Positions 39,764 through 52,800 of a DNA stretch of 64,000 nucleotides are shown piece by piece; position 1 is the first letter of the stretch; every line of letters starts with the position of its first letter. Made by a program: the position numbers and the translations under genes. The notes under the pieces are model-generated. The model made no database searches. It was not told where the DNA came from and saw only the letters and a list, made by a program, of their open reading frames with translations. Source of the stretch: Tyto alba (taxonomy: Eukaryota > Chordata > Aves > Strigiformes > Tytonidae); the NCBI RefSeq assembly GCF_018691265.1, contig NW_024881313.1, forward strand, positions 8,275,501-8,339,500. Reading direction: 5' to 3'.

Positions 39764-40030
39764 AAATAAACCGTTTAGAGAATTAATGGTTTCCTCTGCT
39801 GTGATTAATCAGACAGATTGTGCATTGTTACAGTGAAGCTCCCTAAGCCCTACGTGCTGAGGGCTCACAAGGAGGGAAACTGTTCATAGCTTTAGCACTT
39901 TTTTCATTGGTCTCACTTGAATGGAGTGTATCACAGAATAATGCAGCTTTTGATAAGTGAGTTATTGCAATTTTATCAAATAAAAACTTTAAAAGTTGCA
40001 AATTGGCTGTTAGAGTCAGTTATATTCTAG
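39764..40030. promoter_or_regulatory. Candidate conserved non-coding element
   Basis: By eye this block is dense in transcription-factor-like words: a perfect TGATTAATCA palindrome at 39802-39811 (Hox/Pbx-like), ATTGTGCATTGTTAC (Sox/octamer-like) at 39817-39831, TTAATGG, and AATAAAAACTTTAAA. It is free of simple repeats. Enhancers of TWIST1 are known in the 3' half of mammalian HDAC9, so an intronic enhancer is plausible. Conservation could not be tested here. Confidence 0.3.
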
Positions 40031-41273
40031 ACACTGGATCAACCTTGCATCACAATTTGGCATAACAATAGACATGTATCCAAACTGACAAAACATAATT
40101 TATTCTTTAAATACCTGCAGTGGTATCTTTTCCTACTGCTAATTGCTCATCTTATTTTGCACTCTGGTGCCAAATAGCATCTTTGGAACAAGAGAGTAAA
40201 ACAACAGGAAAGCTTCAGTAAATCATCATAGCCCTTAACAAATGCAGTGCTTCAGGAAGGTAAGTACCCTGAAAAAAAAAAAAATCTTCATTCTTACTTG
40301 ACATTTCTCTATTTACTTTATTCTTTTTTTTATGGAATGGTCACCACTTAATGAGCAATTATGTATAATATTTACTTGAACAGTAAAGTGATCTCAGTGA
40401 CTTTAATGAAAGCATTATTCTAAGGGCTGCTCTATAAAACAAAGAGAAAGTACTTCACATCAGGATAATGTTACAGGGAGAACTTCAGTCAGCAGAACTA
40501 AATTTAAAAACAGTGCTCTTACAAGATGTAACAACTTGCAAATTTATGATCAGATCTGGCAGCTCTTTTTCAGACTTGTTCACTGTACAGAATTCAAATG
40601 GTGTAATAACACCATACATTTTAGCAGAGGTTGTAAAAATTACCTATAAAATAAAGCATGGAATATATCAGCTCTATCTTCAGTAGTTCCACCTAAGCAT
40701 CATCTGGATAAGATGGAAGAGTAGATTCATACTCTCTAGGTATCTCCTAACTATTCTAAATAGAAAAATGCTTTATCCCCTTTATTTCTTCCCCCATTAT
40801 TTTCTATATACTTCATTGTCAGTACATTTTTTACTACTCCAGTACAAAAAGTGGATTTGATACAACTATGATTTTATAATACGTAATATATTGTGCTGAT
40901 ATTTTATCTGTTACTTTATTGAAAAATAATATATTTCTAGTAATAAAAACTGAGGCATGTTTTCCTCTTATCTGATTATGGTTTACAGTAAAATTAAAGC
41001 AGCTTTATGGTCCCTGATCTAAACAAAGGGATCCCAATGACATCACTAGTTACTCTGCATAAGAGTTGTGCATGAGTTCCTGCTGCTGCATTCACCTTCA
41101 CTACGCAGGTTGGAGAACCAATTTAACCAAGCAACAGAGCTATGCCACTACTAAAGATGGACTTGACAATACAAAAGATATTCCACTGTTTCAGCTAGTG
41201 AAGTTAAGTTTGAGTCATAAGAGAGGGGCCACAGAAAGTATAATCTGAGATAAATTGTTGGAATACCACTGAC

Positions 41274-41290
41274 AATCTGAGCCAGACCCT
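41274..41290 (-). repeat. Possible old repeat end fragment
   Basis: AATCTGAGCCAGACCCT resembles the GGGCCAGATTC-type terminus in reverse orientation. Isolated fragment with no visible partner. Confidence 0.2.
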
Positions 41291-41496
41291 ACCAGAAGTT
41301 AGAGAAGCTTCTGAGCAGCACTTGGCATCTATAACTGATGCAAGACCCTGGGCCAAGAGGAGTACCAGAAAGGTTTAACATGCTGTGTGCCTCACTTTAT
41401 TTTCTTTGCTTTTTTGATGTTAAACTTGGTGCAGCTATCATAGCATAAGGACACAGACAAGGCACAGTTTGTGAGTGAAGATAATATCTTTATCAG

Positions 41497-41518
41497 AAAA
41501 AAAAAAAAAAAAAAAAAA
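41497..41518 (+). repeat. (A)22 homopolymer
   Basis: Uninterrupted run of 22 A. No retroposon body or flanking duplication recognised. Confidence 0.95.
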
Positions 41519-43388
41519 GGTATATTTGGAAAAAGAAACTCCTTTTCAGATACAACCCCTTTTTTTGGGAAGACCTTCTTCAGGACAAAGTGGTTGGGCA
41601 TTCATAAGTATACCTACAGTTTCTAATTATGCTAGGTGGTCTTATAAATTCTGCTGTTGAGAAAGCTTGCCTTTTCCTTCTAAGATCTTAGGAACATAAC
41701 TGGTACCAAAGGCCTGAAAACTTCCCAGCAGCAGAAAGTTCTGCCATATGCCACCAGTCACCTCAAGTCTTTGAAGCCCATTTTTTTTCTTAACAGAACA
41801 TAAAATCCATCACAAAGTTTATGCACATGGGCTGAATATGTTTCAAGATGTCTATGTGTATCTAAATATATACAAGCACCTTTTGAAATGGTAGCACTTC
41901 ATTGAGAGAGAGGATTGGAACTAATGATAAAAAGAGCTAACAGAAAGAAAAACGTCTGTGAAGTCCTCACAGCTGGGGGTTGAAACAAATGTTTTAGTTA
42001 ATGCTCATTTTCAGTTCTACATTGCACCAAACAAAATCTGTTTTGGGGCCAGGTAAAAGTTAGTTAAATTTTCATTAGTTTAGTGAAAACTTCTCAAAAA
42101 AACAACAGACAAGGATTAATTGCGAAAGCATTTGAAGAAAAAGATTTACTTAGGGAAACTGATATGAAAAGTGCAATAAGAAAGATTCAAACTTCTCTTC
42201 CAAACCTTTTAAACACTATCTCTTTTTTTTTCAGTAGAAAAAGACCACTAGTGTTTTTGTTACCTAATGGGACTGGAGGTAAATTAGGCAAGTGAGATAT
42301 TTCCAGGCTCTGCTATCATCACTGATCTTAGTTGGTGTTCTTCCATTCTACACCCTTCTAGAGGAGCTGAGGGTCACCTCACTGAGAAATCTTGACATGC
42401 ACATCAGACCCATGCGTTTTAAATCCGATGCAAAAATATATACATTTATTTTGTTGCTGATGTGTTGTTTAATAGTCAGAAATGGCAACTCCTCAGTAAA
42501 TCAGACTGTATGTTGATATAGCAAAAAATTAAAATACTGGCTTAAAGCAGGTTATAATTTACACCTCTCTAACTGTGTAGATTTAATAGAACATTTTTTT
42601 CTGTATGTAATTGCCTGTTATATGGTTACTCCAAGGCTGTACTTAGTTCTATCTGTTATCTTCATCCTATGTTGTTTACTATATGACTTGGGAATGATGA
42701 CTGATTAATACATTTTAATTTTTTCTCTTTGACTGTACTCTGAAAGACATAAATAATTGCTTATTAAGAATCTACTGTTTCCCTAACTCTCTTTAACAAC
42801 CAGATTAGTAGTTAAGGACCTATCTTCCCTCCTTTGATGTCAATCACTTCCTAATTTTTATGTGTAAAGTTTGTATTGGGTCATAGGAATCAGAAAATCC
42901 AATGTATTAAGTGTACAGAAAATGCTAAAGTTTTATAAAGAAATAATATTTACAGGTTAAACTTTACTATTCATTTACTTGCTTTGGGCATAATTTCCAA
43001 TTATTATAAACCAATTATATTAAAAATTTGCATGGATAGCTATTCTTAGTCTTCAGTATGAATGTTTCTCTTTGGACTTTTTTTTTAATAGGCTGTTCAT
43101 TTTTCTACATACCACATAGAGTATGTTATGTTCTAAAATGGTATGGTGGAATGTGGAGAATTTTGTTTTGGGGAAATAATAAATTCCTTTGGCTCTGTAC
43201 AAAAGGCTTTATTCATCCCTCAGGTGCATGTTCATTATCTGGATATATCTTGGCTTTTCCCTTAACTTAAACAAGAGCCACCTACTGTAAATCACCTTTT
43301 TTTTTCTTACAGACACATGTACAACTTGCAGCCTCTTATATTAAAAAAATGTACTCAGCTTTAATTTTCTAAAAAAAGTTATGAATCT

Positions 43389-43408
43389 TTAATTAATTAA
43401 TTAATTAA
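43389..43408. repeat. (TTAA)n microsatellite
   Basis: Tandem TTAA/TAAT units. On its right flank are AACATTGG and ATCAAACAGC words. Like the block at 23841, it offers repeated homeodomain-like cores. Confidence 0.85.
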
Positions 43409-44350
43409 AATTAACATTGGTTCCAATATCAAACAGCATAATTTTTTTGCTGCCAGGGTGAAATTCAGTCTAACCCGAGAGGAAAAGATGAATCTTATTG
43501 CAATTTCTAGTTAAGTTGTTGAAACTGCTATGCCAGAATATCATGTATGCCAAAGCATCTTATTGGAGCATCATGCATGCATAAGGGACATGTAGCATGC
43601 ATTCTCACCTGCTAAAGACAGATATTTATACAGTGCTTCTCAACAAAATATTTATTTTGTACATGTTGGAAGCTCATCTCCCTACTATATAAGCTCATAG
43701 AAAGGTGCTTCTGACCAGGAACCATACTTACAGAAATAAATAGTAACCAAACCTCTTACAAAGGGCTTTTTCATGTACAGTGTTTTACTAAAAATCATAA
43801 TACAAAGATAAGTGATACTCAAACATGCATTCAGGCTGCTGTGTTTCTTTCCTCTCTAGTGCAAACACTGTATTAACCTGAAAAGCTGTGCTAAAATTCA
43901 ATACACCTTACTTGCAGCTACAGGCATGTTCCTTTTCCAATCCACTTGTGCATTAGTACCTGGGTGAGTGCATTTGGGTAGGCCCTTGCACTGCCCTCTG
44001 CATTCTTGCTTTCCACAGCACACCACCACAGACAGTCACTCTAGCTCTCCATCTATCCTTTCATCCTTGGTTTTCAGGGGAGCCTATGCAACATGCAGTT
44101 TAAATGAAAATAAAAAATATGTGTCTCCTCCCTGCTCCACCTGAGGTAAACACCAACTTTGTTCTACTGACCTCTAACAAAAGGCAGAGGTCAGAAGGAC
44201 AAAATCCTCTGACCTAGAATCCATTTGTGCAGTGTGTTAAATACCATTAGGTCTCATTGACTTCTCCAGACTCTTCCCAAGGCATTTGTCATTAGCAGCA
44301 GAAATCCATATTTAATAACTATTTAAGTGTTATTATGGTATTTCTTGAGA

Positions 44351-44383
44351 TATACTGAAGAAAAGTATATATACTGAAGAAAA
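44351..44383 (+). repeat. Tandem 19-bp duplication
   Basis: TATACTGAAGAAAA occurs at 44351-44364 and again at 44370-44383, a period of 19 bp. Confidence 0.85.
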
Positions 44384-44426
44384 TTATTCCTAGCATTGTA
44401 TTAGGAAACTGTTTTTTGTTGTCTCA

Positions 44427-44492
44427 CGGAAAGCGATTTAAATATAGCGATGTTACAGTGCACATTACTGTACAGGGCGTTACTACATTACG
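44427..44492. other. CpG cluster in the HDAC9 intron
   Basis: Five CpG dinucleotides (44427, 44434, 44448, 44478 and 44491) within 66 bp, including two AGCGAT words, in sequence that is otherwise almost free of CpG. It lies about 700 bp 3' of the exon at 45182-45300 on the gene strand. It could be a constrained regulatory element; no motif is assigned. Confidence 0.35.
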
Positions 44493-45181
44493 CAGCCTTG
44501 CTTAACATCCCAGGCTCAGAATCAGTTTGGCCACAATATCCTGTAAGAGCTAGTGACTTTGGAGCACTACATATGAGACACCTCAGACAAACCTGTCTTT
44601 CAGAAAGTATTAAATCTCTGCCATGAGAGCACATTTTGGAGGAGTGAAATGGACATCCAAACACTGAGACCCAACAGAGTAGTCTTTTAGAAAATTTTGG
44701 CCTTCATGAACACTGATGTAATTCAGGATTAATTCCATCAAGCTGAAAAGATTACAATAACAAAAGAGCAATATGAGATTGGATTTAGGCCTCTGAAGTC
44801 TAAAATCTCCAATATATATTTAAAGAGGAATAACTTACTCCAGCATTTGGAAAATGGGGCCTATCGAAAAGCATGAAACCTCTAAAATGTTACTTGAATG
44901 CCAGAAAAGTAATACTTTAAAAAGCCAAGACAAAAATGCCAAGAGGAACAGAAAGGAGTGAGCCAGAAACACTAACATGTTCGTTTCCACCCTGTCCATG
45001 AGCTGGGTGAGACCCTCAGCTCTGCAGGCATCTCTGGGTATTAACTAAGGACAGTCCCTGCCCTCAGTGACACAAGTGTTATCTCACAAAATAGAAATAT
45101 GGACACAAGATGGACTTAAAAGAAGGTTCCTAACTAGAAAAAATACCAACTCAGAAACATGTGCCTTGTGACGGTACCTAC

Positions 45182-45300
45182 ATTTAGCTGTGACTTTGTA
45201 CCCGCCCAGCGGAGGGTCGTGGCCTTCCACAGCATCAAATCCTGCAGACACCAGGACAATCTCTGGATCAAACTCATTGGCAGCTGGCATAATCACAGTC
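45182..45300 (-). CDS. HDAC9: HDAC9 exon with the zinc-binding aspartate (119 bp)
   Basis: The acceptor reads ttcactctacag (AG at 45302-45301) and the donor AAAT|gtaggt (GT at 45181-45180). The first base completes an Arg codon (AG|G), 39 whole codons follow, and the last base begins the Cys codon finished in the next exon. It encodes [15 protein letters not shown], then [12 protein letters not shown], then [12 protein letters not shown]. In HDAC family structures the Asp of GFDA (D934 in HDAC4) binds the active-site zinc, and the following EGH loop is typical of class IIa. GGYKVTAK distinguishes HDAC9 from HDAC4 (GGYNLSA) and HDAC5 (GGYSVTA). The start IMPAANEF and the Asp-Pro-Pro in the loop differ from the human protein. 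The frame is intact. A methionine inside the exon is not a start: the exon is internal. Confidence 0.96.
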
Positions 45301-48300
45301 CTGTAGAGTGAAGAAAACCAACCTGTTAAAAATTAAAGGAACTTCTCTCTTCATGATATAAATTGCCACAATCTCAAAAATCCACAACACAAGATACTTT
45401 CTTTTAATTAAACCAGTCTTCATGGTAGCTGTCCAAAACCAAAGAAAGTCCAAGGCTTCCATTAATTTCTTTCTATAGTCACTCTTTCTTCTTTTCTATG
45501 ACTGAAGAAAAAAAAAAGGCAGGTACATGTGAAAGCCTCTAATATTACACACACATCTGTGCCTGTTTTATCCTGCTGCCTATAAAAAGCTGCCTCTTCC
45601 AGGGAAGTGACTAATGGTTTACAGAGAGCACTCAAAGCCTGAGTGGAAACCCGGACTGCTCCAGTTAGTGCGAACTTGGTGTAAATTTGAACTATAAATT
45701 TCTTTTGGGAAAATGTTTGCTTTCCAAACTTTTTTTTTTCTTCTTAACATTTTTAAATGTTTGTCGAGGTGGGGGGTGACTCTAGCAAAGGAAAAACATG
45801 AAATTCCCTTAATCAAATCCAGACTATGTTGTCAAGCCTTTCCAAGGTCAAGCATAACAGGAATGTGACAACCACAAACTAGTGACAGCAGCCCCTGCTG
45901 GTGTCAGGAAGATAATTCAGCCCTTCACAGTCACAAAATTTCCACTTTTTTAACCCCTTCTTTGACAAACTTCCATGGGGATATTTTGTCTCTCTGCTTT
46001 TGCTCTTCTCCAGACTCAAAGCATTAAAGATGTGTTGAAGGAGAAGATAAACCCCTGTGTTCTGCACCCACAGATGCCTTCTTTCAGGCTGACTTTCTGA
46101 AGCGAAGGTATCAGGATGGCTTTTACACTAGTGCAACAAACACAGCCTGTAATGACTGCGTTAATTCAGGGGGACATCACTAACATTAAAAGGCATATAC
46201 ATAAATTAATGTTCTGTTCCAAATATATTAACTCAAGGCAATCCCAATTGGTCTACACTGGTCAAAATCTGAAGGTCAATTTTGCACATGTGTAATATAA
46301 TTTGTCTTAGTTCAATATTTATTTATTTATCGTTTAATCAATTTAGGCCAAAGAGATCATGTTTTTGTTGAAAGATTAAGGTTTTCTGTGGGGAAACAAA
46401 AGCACATTAATTATATTTTAACAAGTCTTTAGGTGTTTCTTTAGTTTTTGATCTGTATTTTATAAACTTTATTTTGTTCTGATTTCCTCAAAGGTAATTT
46501 TAATATTAGGAAAGTGTTCCTTTTACTCGTTAGTCAGAGAAAAGGAGAATTTAGACTACGTAAAAAGTCCTTGTTGAGACATACAGCATTTCAATGAATA
46601 TCATTTTACATTAGAAAAAAAGGATAGGGGAACTTCATTTTTCTGGAGATTTTAATGAAATTGCACCATGAATGTCTGCAGGCAGTGATATAATTTGTGA
46701 AATATCCTTTTTTTCACATGTCATTAGTAGGCCTCTGCTGAAGTATGGATTCCAGTAGCTAACACTGCACTTCAAGAAGGACCTAGACCAACTTGAGAGA
46801 ACATAGGGAAAGAAAAAAATTCTAAAAAATGTGACCTAAGTGTATAAAATTATAGAAATATAATTATTTGATTCATATAACATGACAGCAAACATGATAA
46901 AAGTCCGCAAATATGTAAGTGGTCATTGCAAGAGGAAATGAATAACCTGTTCTGCACTTCCACTGCAGATAGAACATGAAGTAGCAGGAAAGCTGTAGTT
47001 CAGACACTGGAAAAAGCTTTTCAATAGTAAGGATAGATAATCATTTAAATAAAATGTTTAAGAAAATTGAAGCCTTTCGATCTCTTTGAGTTATTAATAA
47101 TAGGTAAAACAAATATCCATCAAGCTTGCTACAGGTTCGAGCTGACAGGCATGAGGTCAGATTACTTCTCTTCTAGGTCTTTTTCTTATAGTTCCATGAT
47201 GTATAACTATAAAACACACAAAGTACACATATGAATAATTACATTAGACACTATAGTGACTAAACATTTTTGCAGGCTAATCTCCACAAAGTTAGGGAAC
47301 AATATCAGGAATAAAGATCTCCTATGCAACTACATCTTATCTTTCTTACATACATACCTTCTGATACTCTAATTATATGTTCATTGTCTGAAGCAACACA
47401 TACTGCCCAAACTTCCCCACGTCTGCAACACATGTGGCACGGATCCTGATTAGTGGTGAGGACTGTGGCTGATATGCAATCTTGATCTGTCTCCATAGCA
47501 CCATATATCTTACACACTGAAAGAAGGAGGGATCCTATGGAGAACCCTCCCTATCTGCAGCCACTTGAGCTTTTGCCCTCCTCCTCTCCATTCACATTTC
47601 CTCAAATTCAAGTCAGGCTCTGTTTTTTATTTCTTCATGTCAAACAAAGTGGCGGCACCATGAAGTACAGCATAGACAATGCTCAGGAGACAGAGTATGG
47701 AGTGTGTTCAGTGCAGACAGAAACTCTGGAAACTCAAGTTGCTGAGCACTAACAAACCTAACCAGGCTAACACAGAATGAGATTTTTGGGAGTCTTATAG
47801 TTTGAGACATTGGGAAAATCTACCACACTTCTACCACATTTTACAACCTTGCTCAAAAGCATAAAGATGTCAGCACAATTTTTTATAACTTGGGCAAAAC
47901 AATGCATTTGACCCTTAATCTCATTCTTAGAAGCAGCAAAATTTTTTTAGTCACAGTTTATCCAAAATTTTTGTCAAATAAATGTCTGACATGAAAACTG
48001 CCAGCCACACTGGGTACCATTAGTAAAATTATTAGATACTGAAAGCAAGGTCTTTCAACACAAAGCACCAGGAATAACTATTAACGCCATCTTTAATAGT
48101 GCTGAACAGAAAATAGTATGATATTCATAAATCTCTACAGAAATTATACATAGAATCTCAGATGAAGGAAGGACAAGGCTATAAGTGTAATAACCAGAAG
48201 TGGCATTTAGAATTCACTGTTCTGTTACTGCTTTTGGTATTACCTGAATTCACAATAATAATAATAGGGTTGCTCTGAAAGAATTTTTTCTTTTAAATAT

Positions 48301-49559
48301 GCACACAGTGTCTGTTAAATTTCACCAGAAGAACAGCACCCTGCTTTTGCTATAATATTGTCTCACAAATTATGACAGAACTTCACTGCTGATACTCTGC
48401 ATGCTACATACCAGAAGAGCTAACCTATGTGTCCACAGGACTTGTGTAATTGGTCATTTCTCTTTCATTCTCCATAATATTGAGGGACTTGGAATGTCAG
48501 AGCTCATCCATCTTACACTGTTCTTGATTTAATACTGAACAGAAACTCTAAGGACTTTTTTTTTAAAAAGGATGTTATGGAAAATGTAATCTGTTTACTA
48601 GGATAGTAAGATTGACGCTACTCTCAAACATCTCAGCGTGTCCATGGTCCTTGTTACAGCAGCCAAAACTACTATTTGATCTTTCAAAAAGCTGACAGCC
48701 ACAAGTCTCTCAATTGCAGAGAGGACCATATAGACATCTAGTTCCTAAATCTCTAATCCAGTCTTCCTCTACATTAACCAATAGGCATTTAAGGTTTTGA
48801 ATAGCCTCTTTCGAGTAACTACTATGAGATCTCTGCTCAGAGAAGAGTCGCTTAATCTCTGGAAAACATCACAGCATTTTAGTTTGGAATTTGTGTAGGT
48901 AGGACCCCTCTAACCTTTGTCTTGCCTTGGCAGGAACTCCTTTGTGTCACAAAACACATGTGTAAATTCCTTCGCAAAAGCGACAGATATTTTCCCGTCT
49001 TATGAAGTGCTGTAAGGAATCACATATATGCATTTTTAAATATGGACGAAATTTCAGCAGGACAAAAATAAAGCTTCTGGGCATTTTCCACCTCTCAGGC
49101 TTCAATGCCTTCCTTATCCCTGAATAATTATCTTTAGAAAAATGTTTTGAGGTTGGCAGTTGTAAAGAAAACCTACACAAACCACTACATTCCACCCAAA
49201 AGCAACATGAAGCTCACTTCTCCCTCATAAATAGTCTTCTCCTACCTCAGGAGAGTGAGGATGGTTGGACAGGCAGAGACAGCTCCTGACTCTTCATTGT
49301 CTCTTGAGAGTAGAGAATCATCAGACCCTGTATCTTGCTCCTTTCCCATATCATCTACACTCTGGAGGGCACAGCAAAGTGTAAGAAAGAAAAATCATCC
49401 ATTGACTGCCTCCTCAGGAGCTCCATAATCACAGCACTTCCCTTCTCAATTGCCTAAGACAGAACCCTCTGAATCAGATCATAACAGAAAATATGGTGGT
49501 TTTTTTTTTTTAAAGCATACAACTAACATTGGTCATACACTAATAAATATTTATGTTAA

Positions 49560-49860
49560 CCTTCCCAAATTCCTCAGATGAACCCTATGCTTATAAATCA
49601 GGCTGCAGAATTTGGCGAAGGGTCAAAGCTGCTCATCAGAAATCCTTTGCAAGGGTGCACAGGCAGCCTGCACTCAGACCTAGGTAGGAAGAGTTATGGT
49701 ACTTGCAGGAGGAGTAAGAAATATGATTTGGCTTCTGGCTATAGGTCACCAGAGAGGTAGGGACTGGGGACTGGCAGGCCATCAGCTTCCTGCTGGAAGC
49801 CAGCTGGGCTGCAGGGGTTATCAGCAAACAGCAGTTAATGCTAGGTTCCTTCTCCAATGA
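49560..49860. other. Less AT-rich segment, possibly an old interspersed repeat
   Basis: A stretch with many CTGCAGG, GCAGGCC and CAGCTGGGC words that differs in composition from its surroundings. Frames stay open on both strands (plus 49578-49760, minus 49636-49857) but nothing is recognisable. It may be an old SINE-like or other repeat; the family is not identified. Confidence 0.2.
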
Positions 49861-52800
49861 AATGAGTAGTTTTTGTCAGAAGAGAAGTGAATTTTATTCT
49901 TCCACTATGACTCACACTCTCCTCTACTCCCTTCTCCAAAGAAAATAAAACACATAAAAGAGATATTTATTTTCTGTGATCCTGAATCATATAGAAGCAT
50001 AAATATTTGGTATACCATATTCACCTAATGATGACAGCAGAGTTACAGGGGCATATTGCTCAGCTGACTGTTTCTTTCTTTTCTCTCACATTTTCATTAA
50101 TAAACATGTCAAAGCCTGAAAGCTTGAGCAGCTGGATCACAGGAGACATTTATCCACGCTAAACCTTGCAGTTACAATGAAACTGTGTCCTCCAGCTCAA
50201 GGTAGTGCAGATCCTCCTTTAAGACTGATGGTACTGGGAACAGAGCATGTGTCTGGGAAGCTGAAAAGATTCCTTTTTGTCCCACTAAAGAGATTTCCCC
50301 AAAGAATTAATATGTTCCATTTGGGTATGCTGCTGTTTGCAGAGAAGCCAAGGGATGGCTTCCAGTTGGGTGTAGTCCTAGAGAAAACATCAGGCATGTG
50401 ATCTTCCCCTCCCCACCAATCTGAACATCAGATGCAAGACATTAAAGAGATTCTACCAAGGGACTCTGTTCCTTTTATTCTTCCATTCTATTTTTGTACA
50501 CTTAAAGCACATGGTTAGGATGCTCCCATTTGTTCTCCCAGAAGAGACTGCAGAGAAGTACCCAACCCAGAAATGACTCTGCAAGTACCATCACACAGAG
50601 CGGAAAATCTCCAAAGAAAGTTAAGCTGATGCAAATAGCTACAATTCTTTTGCTGTGTTGGTAATTTAAAAAGGAAATGAGCAGGAATACCAGCCCAGGA
50701 CAGTAATTTATGTAACCAAGAAAAAAAAAATCTACACTGTTTTAAAACTGCAGATTGGAATGGCTTAGTAACATAAATTATTTGCTCTTTCCCTAAAATC
50801 CTCCAGTGTTTTCATCCAGTGATCTCAAAGTACTTTCAGAACATTAATAAATGGAAAGGCTCATATCTTCAGCTGGTATAAATCAGTATAGCTGTTTCTG
50901 ATTGCATAGTCCTCTAAAGCAAACATTTCTTGTACCCACTTCACAGATGAATCAGCTAAAACTAAAAGCTGGTAAAAGACTTGAATAAATTACTTAGTTG
51001 TCCCTGGAAAAAACTTGAAAGAAAATGCAGAAGTCTCTAAGTCCACTATTTGAACTAGTAGAAAACACTATAAAAGCACTGTCATTTATTCAGTTATACC
51101 AGACGTATTTTGCAAGAAATGAAGACCCAGTCTGTTGTTTGAAAGAATGTAGGTTTGCCTATAGTTTCTCAGTTTCACATCCTGTGAATAAAACATTGTT
51201 CCAAACAATCATTATGTTGACCTACCTTAAAATTACACAAATGCAAGTATATTGTTGAATGCACCCTGATATGAATAGATCAGAAAGCGTTTAAAAGATT
51301 GCCCTGATAGGTATGTGGAACTTATGGTATCTATTATTTTTATGTGTTGTTTGCACATATGTTTTAATGTAACACAACATCAAGCAATGTCTATTCTCAC
51401 AGAAAGCTACAAAACATTTCTGTACAACTATTGGAATTTTTTTTTCTCCATATTAATTGGGTTTATACTGGTGTCTCTCACTAAAATTTTAGTTTACTTT
51501 CATGAGATTTCTTTATGCCAGTTCTACACTCAGGCCAAGTTCACTAAGGCCAAACCTGAGAGCCTTCCCCCAAAATTCCTTGCTGACTGCCATCTGACCA
51601 CCAGCTTTGTCCTGGACTTATCCCCGAAGGTATGCCTGAATTCTGCAGATTTCATCTGTATTAGTTTCTAAGTTATATCTTTTATATAAGTTTTATATTT
51701 ATAGCCTCTATTTTTATATCTTTTATTTTAACCTTAAAGGTTTTCTTTTGATATCTTTTTAATAATTTTAGTTCTTCTCTATTTTTTATAAGCACAGTCA
51801 ATATTCTCCTCCTTACTTTTTATTTTATAGTTACCCTATTTGGTTTCTGGAGATGCAAAATATATTTTTCTTTTCTTCTAGGGGCAAAAGGTATCACATC
51901 AATACAAAATCCTCACTACTGTAAATCATGGTAATTTCACTGGAATTTACACATGGTATTAAATATAAGCACATGACAAAGTGTTTAAAGGGTCAAGGTC
52001 TTCCATGGATGCACCCAAGTTAGTAATTTCAAATGTTATAATTGTAGGAGTATCTAAGTGCTACTGAATGAAAAGTTTTAGAAGCACCAACAGCTTTGCT
52101 TTTTTTTTTGGCTTTTGAAGACATTTTCAGAGCCTAAGGCTATTATTTGTGGGTTCCTTTTTAAATGAATAATGATTTTGGCAGCCTGCATACAAGTTTC
52201 CTGAATTCTATTACCGCTGGAATTGCAACATCTTAGGCACTCAAAAAGCATAAGAAATATTGACTACAATATCTGCTGATCCTTCCATTTTTATTATTAT
52301 TTAGAAAGGTGGTTTCAATGTAATTATAAGGACTCTTCTACATTTGATCTACAGTATGCCTCAGAGTCTCTGAATTAGTACACCAAGAACCAAAATAAGA
52401 AAAAGTTAACAAACAGGAAAAGTATGAGAAAAATATTACTTTGTGGTTTTCAGAATTCACTTAAAAATTAATAGCATAGTCAAATAAAATTATCCAACTT
52501 CTAGAAATATAAGCAAATGCATATACACACATACAATACACATTCACATCCATATTTAGAACTCAGTAAAATTCAAATTTCAGTGGTATTAGGTAAATGG
52601 ATTGGCTAAAAATTATGGTAACTAAGCTTGCTCAAAGGCTAAGTATCTATCAAATGATTATATGTTGAAAGAATAGGTTACCTTGGAAGGATCAAAGACT
52701 TCCAGCTGTCCGGTATGCACATATAAAGCCTTCTATGGAAATATAGTCCAAGATAGGGTATGTAATAACAGGATATCTCCTTACAGAACACTTTTACCCT

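Larger units (their letters stand above)
14004..45181 (-). other. HDAC9: HDAC9 intron, 31,178 bp
   Basis: The intron runs from donor AAAT|gtaggt at 45181 to acceptor actag at 14004. No further HDAC exon would be expected, because the two flanking exons join exactly within a conserved Cys codon. I recognised no other gene. Notable contents are listed separately: a GC/CpG-richer patch at 18500-18740, a pyrimidine tract at 20650-20697, a (TAAT)n block at 23841, paired inverted motifs at 22542 and 25736, an AT-rich island at 30270-30600, a perfect 20-bp palindrome at 33321, a 174-codon open frame at 35310-35834, poly(A) and CCAAAA repeats at 37299, a conserved-looking block at 39764-40030, a 22-A run at 41497, a (TTAA)n block at 43389 and a CpG cluster at 44427. 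Confidence 0.85.

Noticed and set aside
45274..45462. Minus-strand frame overlapping the acceptor of the 119-bp exon
   Set aside because: It is in another reading frame and runs mainly through intron; the HDAC9 frame and splice site explain the region.
47134..47143. GGTTCGAGCT, similar to a tRNA B box
   Set aside because: No A box at the right distance and no cloverleaf pairing around it.
51315..51671. Plus-strand 118-codon open frame with hydrophobic stretches
   Set aside because: Composition (Phe, Leu, Ile, Tyr) follows from T-rich sequence; no family recognised and no splice context.
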